Below are positions 1-4,439 of a stretch of DNA of 6,372 bases, in pieces. The DNA is from Bacteroides sp. Lineage in GTDB: Bacteria > Bacteroidota > Bacteroidia > Bacteroidales > Bacteroidaceae. Below the pieces are notes generated by a model that made no database searches, was not told the origin of the DNA, and saw only the letters and a program-made list of their open reading frames with translations. Made by a program: the position numbers and the translations under genes. Every line of letters begins with the position of its first letter. Position 1 is the first letter of the stretch. Location: assembly GCF_030151085.1 (NCBI RefSeq), contig NZ_JASLER010000011.1:1-6372 (forward strand), given 5' to 3'.

Positions 1-373
1 CATACCTTGACGAACGCACGCCTTTGAAAAGTCCTAGCGGGAGCTTCATGTTCCCCACGTTGTAAACTCCATATATGAGGTGTGCCCCGAAGAAGTGTCC
101 TCCGTAGGGTTGGCATTTCCAGTATCTGAGTTCGGGTTGCAGAAACCAGTGTTTCCATCTTTTATTGTCTCCTGCCGAAAACGGGTTGTAATGGAATCCT
201 GTTTCCAATGTGAGTCGGTTGGATAGCTTCACTTCCACTGCGATATTGGGTGAGGACAAGACTCCTGTAAGCAGGTCGCTTTTTATGGCGACGGTCTGCG
301 CTTTCACTCCTGTACTGCATAACAGTATCAGAAGAACCGGTATCAGGGGCAATATGTGGATGTTTTCTTTCAA
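1..373 (-). CDS. DUF3575 family exported protein, C-terminal part beyond window
   Basis: Reading leftward, 124 codons are visible before the window ends. Residues 1-25 form a signal peptide: a short charged start, a hydrophobic core LPLIPVLLILL, and a likely signal peptidase I site after VKA. C19 is not in a proper lipobox. The mature part has the DUF3575 signature, with AIKSDLLTG near the N-terminus, then HYNPFSAGDNKRWKHW, QPELRYWKC, and GGHFFGAHLIYGVYN. It probably sits in the periplasm or outer membrane, but its biochemical role is unknown. The start is set at a TTG codon (371-373) because no in-frame ATG lies between the upstream stop and the signal peptide. The preceding leftward gene ends 48 bases upstream, so the two are probably co-transcribed. 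From family knowledge, DUF3575 genes often sit with DUF3868 and fimbrillin genes. Whether that holds here is outside the window. Confidence 0.85.
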   Translation of the reverse strand, partial: MKENIHILPLIPVLLILLCSTGVKAQTVAIKSDLLTGVLSSPNIAVEVKLSNRLTLETGFHYNPFSAGDNKRWKHWFLQPELRYWKCQPYGGHFFGAHLIYGVYNVGNMKLPLGLFKGVRSSRY

Positions 374-421
374 GTGTCTTTTGCTAAATAATTGTATACT
401 AAATGTTTCTAAATTAAATTG

Positions 422-796
422 CTATAAATCAAACAGCTTTATTTCTTGCAAGTATGTCCTTGTAATCTGGTTTACTATCCCCAGCTTCTTGGCTGCGTTG
501 CCATACTTTGAATAGAATATTTCTGTTGTCGGGTGATTACAGTTCAAGTGTTCTCCTGTGGCTTCTAGTATATCCAGTAGGGATACGTCTATTGATTTGC
601 GATTGGGACCGTATGATTGTATGTCTTGTGGCTTTTCCATATCCACGAGTCTTATGATTCCTGCCGTTGCGAGTTTGTATAACAGGGAGTATTTCTCTTC
701 TTCGGAAAGTTTACATTCATCAGTACGGGCTGTTCCTTCTCCCGTATAGATATCATTGAGAACTGCGATAGCAGCTTGTGTTTTGAGTGTTATCAT
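422..796 (-). CDS. Rrf2-like winged-helix protein, first gene after the invertible segment
   Basis: This 124-residue protein has the layout of a divergent Rrf2-type transcription factor. An N-terminal helix LKTQAAIAVLNDI is followed by a recognition-helix-like stretch EEEKYSLLYKLATAGIIRLV (about 31-51). A wing follows, then SLLDILEATGEHLNC (72-86), which matches the 'LLDVLEA' segment of Rrf2 proteins, and a C-terminal helical tail. The cysteine triplet that binds Fe-S in IscR and NsrR is missing; only C86 lies in that region. A role as an iron-sulphur sensor is therefore unlikely. The gene starts at ATG 794-796, about 40 bases from the left inverted repeat, and ends 48 bases before the DUF3575 gene. 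No TAnnTTTG box reads into it in the orientation seen. I infer a regulator or accessory protein of the switch-controlled operon. The Rrf2 assignment is by eye. Confidence 0.75.
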   Translation of the reverse strand: MITLKTQAAIAVLNDIYTGEGTARTDECKLSEEEKYSLLYKLATAGIIRLVDMEKPQDIQSYGPNRKSIDVSLLDILEATGEHLNCNHPTTEIFYSKYGNAAKKLGIVNQITRTYLQEIKLFDL

Positions 797-835
797 ATAC
801 TGATGTTCATTTGTATTGCTATTATTTATTGTCTG

Positions 836-860
836 TTACTTTGTAGGTAACGGCATTTAT
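836..860 (+). repeat. Left inverted repeat of invertible segment
   Basis: This 25-bp sequence is the exact reverse complement of 1097-1121. Within and just outside it lies a dyad, GTTAC-TTTGTAG-GTAAC (835-851). It has 5-bp inverted arms around a 7-bp asymmetric centre, which is the usual form of a tyrosine recombinase core site. Strand exchange would be expected in the TTTGTAG centre. I recall a GTTAC-N7-GTAAC core from invertible regions of Bacteroides fragilis, but have not checked this. Confidence 0.9.
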
Positions 861-1081
861 TTAGCAGAGGTGTCTGTATTACATTAGGGGTGTACATTCC
901 CTGCCGTGCAAACAAAAAGTTTGTTGCATGGTTTGTTTTCCCGTTTTCATTCGGAGGGCGGTATTAGGGAATATTGCTATCGGGTAGGGAAAATGGGGTG
1001 TTGTTTGTCTGTATTCGGGCGTTCTACCCCTATTTTGATAAAATCTTGTTTGTTTTTATTTTTATATTCAGTTTTTATGAT

Positions 1082-1089
1082 TATATTTG
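1082..1089 (+). promoter_or_regulatory. Bacteroides -7 promoter box inside the invertible segment, rightward
   Basis: TATATTTG fits the TAnnTTTG consensus exactly and ends 7 bases before the right inverted repeat. Transcription would begin at about the repeat edge. The -33 element is weak: only a T-rich tract lies about 20 bases upstream, and the nearest exact TTTG (1049-1052) is 29 bases away. As sequenced it points into the 3' end of the recombinase gene in antisense. After inversion it would give the Rrf2-like gene a leader of about 65 bases. Confidence 0.6.
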
Positions 1090-1096
1090 CGGCAAT

Positions 1097-1121
1097 ATAA
1101 ATGCCGTTACCTACAAAGTAA
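1097..1121 (-). repeat. Right inverted repeat of invertible segment
   Basis: This is the exact 25-bp partner of 836-860. Its core reads GTTAC-CTACAAA-GTAAT (1106-1122). The last base departs from the perfect dyad of the left copy, so the two sites differ just outside the shared 25 bp. Confidence 0.9.
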
Positions 1122-1175
1122 TTATTGTGTAATTGTTTGTATAATAATTAAATAGTTGATAATTTGGCTTGCGAT

Positions 1176-2132
1176 TTAAATAAAAATATGCTTTTTAGTG
1201 TAAGCAATTATCATTCTGTTTGTCTTGTCCAGTTCATCATTATCGAAAGGTTTCAAATACGTTTCCGTAACCTTTACCGATGAATGCCCCAGTGCATTAC
1301 TGATAATTCCCACAGCACATTTTTTGTGATAGGCTATCGTCGCCCATGTATGTCGTGCGGCATAGGAAGAGATCCTTGTTGGTATCCCCAATGTGATTGC
1401 CAGCTTTTTTAGTCTCCAATTAAAATTGCGTAATACGTTTTGATACCGGTGATATTCTTCAAGACTACCGATAGGAGCATGATTTGATTTGTTGTCATCC
1501 CATAGGATGTTGAGTAGGTAAGGAGATTCCGGACGGCAATCGGCACAAGATCGTATTAGTTCGGCAGCTTGGGGGGTGAGACGTACTGTAAGCGGTCTTC
1601 CGGTCTTTTGGCGGCGATAGGTGATGATACCTTCCTGCAGGTCGCATTTGCGCAATCGTGCCAGATCGGCGAAAGGCATGCCTCGGAGCAGGAAGAGTAG
1701 GGCAAACCATATCTGCGCTTCTGCCAGTTTATGCTCTTTTGTCGGCTTAACGTTTAACAGTTGACCCATATCAGCCGGTGGTAAAGCACGTTTTGTATCG
1801 GCACGTGTTCCGGTGTAGACGTGATCGAAGAGTCCCGGCACATAGAGTACGAACCCTTTCTTCAACGCCCGGTAATAAATGGCACGCAGCATACGCATGT
1901 AGGTCGAGATAGTATTCATCCTGAGCATGCGTTCCTGCATATGGCGCTCAAAGTCTTTCAGGGAGGCGGGGGTGAATACCGCTTTCATCGGGATGGTACG
2001 TCCGGCATGGTGTTCATGCCAGTAAACGATGAATGTACGAAGCGTACTTCGATAGACATGCGCCGTACCGAAACGCCCTTCATCTTCCAGTTCTTGGAGT
2101 ACTGAAAGCGTAAAACATGTTAGTTCTTTCAT
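1176..2132 (-). CDS. Tyrosine site-specific recombinase, probable DNA invertase
   Basis: This 318-residue protein is of normal length for a Bacteroides tyrosine recombinase. Residues 1-105 are an N-terminal SAM-like core-binding domain, and about 115-310 are the catalytic domain. Visible active-site residues are R150 in FLLRGMPFADL, K176 in RRQKTG, R260 in SYAARHTWAT, H283 in LGHSS and nucleophile Y292 in VTETYLKPF. The first His of the usual HxxR motif is replaced by Y257, a change I associate with many Bacteroidetes members. The ATG at 2130-2132 follows an A-rich leader with no clear Shine-Dalgarno sequence. The gene ends 55 bases from the right inverted repeat, so it most likely inverts that segment. 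No tRNA att site, excisionase or other mobile genes are visible, which argues against an element integrase. Confidence 0.93.
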   Translation of the reverse strand: MKELTCFTLSVLQELEDEGRFGTAHVYRSTLRTFIVYWHEHHAGRTIPMKAVFTPASLKDFERHMQERMLRMNTISTYMRMLRAIYYRALKKGFVLYVPGLFDHVYTGTRADTKRALPPADMGQLLNVKPTKEHKLAEAQIWFALLFLLRGMPFADLARLRKCDLQEGIITYRRQKTGRPLTVRLTPQAAELIRSCADCRPESPYLLNILWDDNKSNHAPIGSLEEYHRYQNVLRNFNWRLKKLAITLGIPTRISSYAARHTWATIAYHKKCAVGIISNALGHSSVKVTETYLKPFDNDELDKTNRMIIAYTKKHIFI

Positions 2133-2309
2133 TTTTTTTTGTTTTTTATTTGTTTACATCTTGCGCGCGTATTTTATCGCGCCCGTTCAGCTTTAATTAT
2201 TAGAGTGGAAAACTACTTACAATCTAATAATGAACTGATTGTATAGAACAAAGTAAGTGAATAATGTTTCATTTTTTGACGTATCTTTGCCGGCGTTTTC
2301 AAAAATTAA
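2133..2309. promoter_or_regulatory. Divergent control region between recombinase and DUF4248 genes
   Basis: About 180 bases separate two divergent starts. It holds a GC-rich stem, GCGCG (2165-2169) paired with CGCGC (2178-2182), across the loop TATTTTAT. A split inverted repeat is also present, ACTTACAATC (2215-2224) against GATTGT (2237-2242) and GTAAGT (2253-2258). The stretch ACAAAGTAA (2248-2256) is shared with the right repeat of the invertible segment. No exact TAnnTTTG reads toward the recombinase; TTACTTTG (2256-2249, minus) is one base off. Confidence 0.4.
2282..2289 (+). promoter_or_regulatory. Candidate -7 box for the DUF4248 gene
   Basis: TATCTTTG is an exact TAnnTTTG match 26 bases before the ATG at 2316. 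No TTTG -33 element is seen at 19-21 bases upstream, so the promoter call rests on the -7 box and its position. Confidence 0.5.
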
Positions 2310-2315
2310 GTGAAT

Positions 2316-2588
2316 ATGAAACCATTAAATTTTGATTGGATGCTCACTGGTTGTCATCCATTGTCCGAAGTAGCATCAGCCTACTTTCCCAGTATCCGTA
2401 CCGACTCAGCAGCCCGTACGTTTCGTAAACAACTCTTGCTTTATCCGCAGCTTTACAATGAATTATGTACGGCTGGATTTACAGTACACACTACTATACT
2501 GACGCCCATTCATATTGCAGGCTTGATAAGAACCTGGGGCTTGCCGGGCATGGCGCGGGGAGAAGCGGATAAGTTCTTAGAACATTGA
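2316..2588 (+). CDS. DUF4248 family small protein
   Basis: This 90-residue protein shows the DUF4248 pattern: an N-terminal segment PLSEVASAYFPSI, a central SAARTFRKQLLLYPQLYNELCTAGF, and a C-terminal LTPIHIAGLIRTWGLPG. Family members are small helical proteins found in many copies in Bacteroides genomes, and their function is unknown. No signal peptide or membrane segment is seen. A GTG two codons upstream (2310) is in frame, but the ATG is preferred. From memory, these genes are often followed by an HU-like DNA-binding protein, a tiny 'smalltalk' protein and an amidase. None of those follow here, so it stands alone. It is transcribed divergently from the recombinase gene, and nothing visible ties it to the inversion switch. 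Confidence 0.8.
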   Translation: MKPLNFDWMLTGCHPLSEVASAYFPSIRTDSAARTFRKQLLLYPQLYNELCTAGFTVHTTILTPIHIAGLIRTWGLPGMARGEADKFLEH

Positions 2589-2596
2589 ATCGATTA

Positions 2597-2633
2597 AGAT
2601 ATATTTTAATATATCTCTTTCTTTGTTTATTTC
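2597..2633 (+). terminator. Weak AT-rich terminator after the DUF4248 gene
   Basis: AGATATA (2597-2603) pairs with TATATCT (2610-2616), and a pyrimidine-rich, T-rich run follows. It starts 8 bases after the stop codon. The stem has few G-C pairs, so efficiency is uncertain. Confidence 0.4.
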
Positions 2634-2653
2634 TTATGTGCACGAGTTGTGTA

Positions 2654-2736
2654 CTACGGGGTGTTCACGAAAGTCTGTAAGACTTTGGCGGACACCTTCG
2701 TAGGTCGTACGCAGAACCGATCGGATTGTGTACGAC
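2654..2736 (+). ncRNA. Candidate structured RNA: two adjacent long imperfect hairpins
   Basis: Hairpin 1 spans 2654-2703. Outer arms CTACG and CGTAG close an inner stem (2660-2676 with 2680-2696) in which 14 of 17 positions are Watson-Crick and one is G-T, with loop GTA. Hairpin 2 spans 2704-2736. Outer arms GTCGTAC and GTACGAC lead through a mostly paired middle to an apical CCGATCGG. The two stems abut with no spacer. Several pairs are G-T on the plus strand and would be A-C on the minus, which favours a plus-strand transcript. There is no convincing reading frame here. No clear upstream TAnnTTTG was found, so it could be the 3' region of the DUF4248 transcript, an independent RNA, or a palindromic repeat acting as DNA. 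I recognise no known RNA family. Confidence 0.4.
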
Positions 2737-2843
2737 GTTTGATACGCATTTTCCCATTCAATAGCCATTTACTTACCCTAAAACATAAGTTTCGACAAAC
2801 TGACATAATTTCTGCCGGCACACACTGTAGAGTATGCGTGTTG

Positions 2844-2874
2844 TTGCAAAAGTAAAGAAGACGCTCTATCTTCG
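2844..2874 (+). promoter_or_regulatory. Candidate Bacteroides promoter upstream of the 28-codon ORF
   Basis: A TTG core (2844-2846) stands 20 bases before TATCTTCG (2867-2874), which is one base off TAnnTTTG. The spacing fits the -33/-7 rule. It lies 22 bases before the ATG at 2897, close to the start expected for a short leader. Confidence 0.45.
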
Positions 2875-2896
2875 CCACCGTTTAAAACAAAAAACA

Positions 2897-2983
2897 ATGA
2901 AAGAGAATATTAATTATGAATTACTGATTATGAGTGAGATAGTAAATCCGCATGATGCGGAGATTGAGGCTTATGCGAAGTAG
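2897..2983 (+). CDS. Possible 28-residue small protein, unknown
   Basis: An ATG after an A-rich leader (AAAACAAAAAACA) opens a frame ending at TAG 2981-2983. The peptide begins MKENINYELLIMSEIVNPHD and ends AEIEAYAK. It is acidic, with no membrane segment and no family I recognise. Support is the promoter-like site at correct distance, a typical A-rich start region, and an AT-rich hairpin 15 bases after the stop. Translation in the same frame beyond the TAG runs only 14 codons more, so a simple nonsense-broken longer gene is not evident. It could be a real small protein, a leader peptide, or chance. Confidence 0.3.
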   Translation: MKENINYELLIMSEIVNPHDAEIEAYAK

Positions 2984-2998
2984 AGCAGGGTGAGCATT

Positions 2999-3020
2999 TA
3001 TAATAATGTACTTTATTATA
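2999..3020. other. AT-only hairpin after the 28-codon ORF
   Basis: TATAATAA (2999-3006) pairs perfectly with TTATTATA (3013-3020) across the loop TGTACT. It has no G-C pairs and no clear T-tail, so it would be a weak terminator at best. Confidence 0.3.
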
Positions 3021-3054
3021 TATAACTTATGCAATCACTTGTCTCTATTGATAA

Positions 3055-3091
3055 AACAGACCATCTGTTTGAGTGAAACACATGGTCTGTT
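3055..3091 (-). terminator. Hairpin terminator for the glutathione peroxidase unit
   Basis: AACAGACCAT (3055-3064) pairs perfectly with ATGGTCTGTT (3082-3091). After a C-C mismatch, TGTTT pairs with AAACA around the loop GAGTG. Read leftward, the stem ends in a short TTTT run, as expected for an intrinsic terminator about 60 bases after the peroxidase stop codon. A near copy of the right arm (ACGGTCTGTT, 3104-3113) follows, and the left side also contains its own dyad AAACAGA-CCA-TCTGTTT (3054-3070). Confidence 0.5.
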
Positions 3092-3150
3092 AAGGGGAAA
3101 TAGACGGTCTGTTTCTGATGTTTGTTTTTATGTAAATAAGTTCAGAACTA

Positions 3151-3690
3151 TTATTGAGTTATCAGGCTGATGATTTTTTCAGACATAGGATCTGTAGTCG
3201 GACTGAATGAAGCTACCCAATTGCCATTCTCGTCAATTAAGAATTTCTGAAAATTCCATGATACCTTGGCATCTTCAACACCGTTTTCGCTTTTCTGGGT
3301 AAGCCATTGGTAAAGAGGTGCAATATCTTTCCCTTTCACGGAAATCTTCGCCATCATAGGGAAGGTTACTCCGTAGTTCAAAGTACAGAACTGTTTGATC
3401 TCTTCGTCGCTACCAGGTTCCTGATGCAGGAAATTGTTAGCAGGGAAACCTATTATTACAAAATTATCATTTCCATACTTAGTGTATAATTCTTGAAGCT
3501 TGGCATACTGTGGGGTGAAGCCACATTTAGAGGCTACGTTGACAACTAATACCTTCTTCCCTTTGAAAGTAGAGAGCGGTAAATCTTTCCCGTCGATTGT
3601 TTTTACAGTGAAGTCATAAAAACTTTTTTGTTGCGCATTAATTACTGTTGCCATCATTGTTATGATTAAAGTTAGAATAAATGTTTTCAT
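3151..3690 (-). CDS. Exported Cys-type glutathione peroxidase
   Basis: This 179-residue member of the thioredoxin-fold glutathione peroxidase family reduces hydrogen peroxide or lipid peroxides with thiol electrons. Residues 1-19 (MKTFILTLIITMMATVINA) are a signal peptide, so it probably acts in the periplasm. Peroxidatic C56 sits in NVASKCGFT and is Cys rather than selenocysteine. Q90 lies in FLHQEPGSDEE, and W145-N146 in WNFQKFLI, which completes the catalytic set. C102 in QFCTLNYGVTFP aligns with the resolving Cys of thioredoxin-dependent members such as yeast Gpx3. The intermediate Cys of the FPCNQF motif is Ala here (FPANNF). A thioredoxin-like reductant is therefore more likely than glutathione. 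The ATG at 3688-3690 lies 13 bases after the stop codon of the DUF1622 gene, so the two probably form an operon. Confidence 0.95.
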   Translation of the reverse strand: MKTFILTLIITMMATVINAQQKSFYDFTVKTIDGKDLPLSTFKGKKVLVVNVASKCGFTPQYAKLQELYTKYGNDNFVIIGFPANNFLHQEPGSDEEIKQFCTLNYGVTFPMMAKISVKGKDIAPLYQWLTQKSENGVEDAKVSWNFQKFLIDENGNWVASFSPTTDPMSEKIISLITQ

Positions 3691-3703
3691 ATAAATTTAT
3701 TTA

Positions 3704-4051
3704 TTAGTTTTCTATATTTTCACTTTCCAGTTGTTTGATTTCTTTGTTCAGGAAAACGGAAAGAATGGTTCTTATAATAACTATACCTCCCAAGATTCCC
3801 AATTCATTAAGACTGGGTTCTAATACTGTTTTCAGAATGTCGGAAGCAATTAAGAATTCCAAGCCGAGGAGTAAATAAGTTCCAAAGGTTGCCCGCAACT
3901 TTCGTATATTGGTGGTAGAATAATTTCCGGTAAATCTTTTAATCTCATTACCCAGAAAGGACAAGATTCCTATCAATGCGCCATAAGTGACAATTAAGAG
4001 ACTTGCCACACTGATTATGGTTGCCAGTATATTTAAAAAACTATGAAGCAT
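3704..4051 (-). CDS. DUF1622 family inner-membrane protein
   Basis: From ATG 4049-4051 the protein is 115 residues. It has three hydrophobic segments (about 4-31, 56-78 and 83-101) and a basic stretch NIRKLRATFGTYLLLGLEFLIASDILKTV between the first two, which is the family hallmark, followed by IIRTILSVFLNKEI. It should be a small inner-membrane protein of unknown function. An in-frame GTG at 4085-4087 would add 12 residues (MQLCYINKTSCR). These look unlike the family N-terminus, so the ATG is preferred. It is the first gene of a leftward unit with the exported peroxidase 13 bases downstream. That pairing hints at an envelope stress role, but this is inference. Confidence 0.85.
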   Translation of the reverse strand: MLHSFLNILATIISVASLLIVTYGALIGILSFLGNEIKRFTGNYSTTNIRKLRATFGTYLLLGLEFLIASDILKTVLEPSLNELGILGGIVIIRTILSVFLNKEIKQLESENIEN

Positions 4052-4243
4052 ACGACATGAGGTTTTATTAATATAACATAATTGCACGATTAAATGTTCT
4101 ATGAGTATTTGTTGTCTTGCGAATTGTTAATTGGCGTTATAGAACCTGCAACAGATTGTTCTATTTGTAATATTAAAGGTTCAATTTGGTATAATTTATA
4201 GAAAAAATGTTTCTTGCGATAACAATGAGACCATATTTGTTTA

Positions 4244-4251
4244 TACATTTG
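4244..4251 (+). promoter_or_regulatory. Candidate -7 box for the atp operon
   Basis: TACATTTG matches TAnnTTTG exactly and reads toward atpD. No good -33 TTTG is found 19-21 bases upstream. If it is used, the atp mRNA has an untranslated leader of about 180 bases. Confidence 0.4.
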
Positions 4252-4307
4252 CAAACGTTGTTTATATAACTATTCAACTGAACAAACCGCTGCCTGCAAA
4301 TGTTAAT

Positions 4308-4328
4308 AGCAATAAAGGCTATATTGCT
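4308..4328 (+). promoter_or_regulatory. Hairpin in the presumed atpD leader
   Basis: AGCAATA (4308-4314) pairs perfectly with TATTGCT (4322-4328) across a 7-base loop, and the downstream arm runs into TTT. It lies about 110 bases before the atpD start. It might be a leader structure or chance; no known riboswitch is recognised. Confidence 0.3.
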
Positions 4329-4439
4329 TTGATGATTTGATGAAAGACGCGACGGCTGATTTTTTTGAAAAGATACACGCGACTTACAACTTTACTAGAT
4401 CGAATAATTTAAGGAAAAACTGTATAAAAAAGATTGCTT

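Larger units (their letters stand above)
836..1121. other. Putative invertible promoter segment (phase-variation switch)
   Basis: Perfect 25-bp inverted repeats bound 236 bp that hold no convincing gene, and a tyrosine recombinase gene ends 55 bases to the right. The enclosed DNA has one exact TAnnTTTG box, near its right end and reading rightward. I found none reading leftward. Inversion maps position p to 1957 minus p, so the box would move to about 868-875 and read left into the Rrf2-like and DUF3575 genes. This is the layout of Bacteroides promoter inversions that control capsules and surface proteins. Inversion itself is inferred. The repeats, the spacing and the adjacent recombinase are seen directly. 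Confidence 0.85.
4052..4439. promoter_or_regulatory. Divergent intergenic region between the DUF1622 unit and the atp operon
   Basis: About 390 AT-rich bases without a gene. A 7-bp motif occurs three times in alternating orientation: GTTCTAT (4096-4102), ATAGAAC (4139-4145) and GTTCTAT (4158-4164). The last two could form a stem with a 12-base loop. On the right are a -7-like box (4244-4251) and a leader hairpin (4308-4328). No exact TAnnTTTG reads leftward toward the DUF1622 gene. Confidence 0.5.

Noticed and set aside
906..1100. 64-codon plus-strand frame inside the invertible segment
   Set aside because: It lies almost wholly between the inverted repeats, overlaps the promoter box, has low-complexity hydrophobic content from T-rich DNA and resembles no family.
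1176..2132. Recombinase as integrase of a phage or conjugative element
   Set aside because: No tRNA gene, att repeats, excisionase or element genes are nearby, while matched inverted repeats sit right next to it. A local invertase explains the context better.
2649..2878. Frames of 68 and 74 codons on opposite strands over the hairpin region
   Set aside because: They overlap each other and the palindromic DNA. Both have unnatural composition (Cys- and Arg-rich) and no recognisable domain.
3055..3113. CRISPR-like array from the three related 10-bp arms
   Set aside because: The arms are too short, in mixed orientation, and form a hairpin. There are no regular spacers or cas genes.
4434..4439. 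TTG start that adds two residues to AtpD
   Set aside because: The ATG at 4440 gives the family N-terminus MSQIVGHISQVIGPVVDV. The TTG adds nothing conserved.
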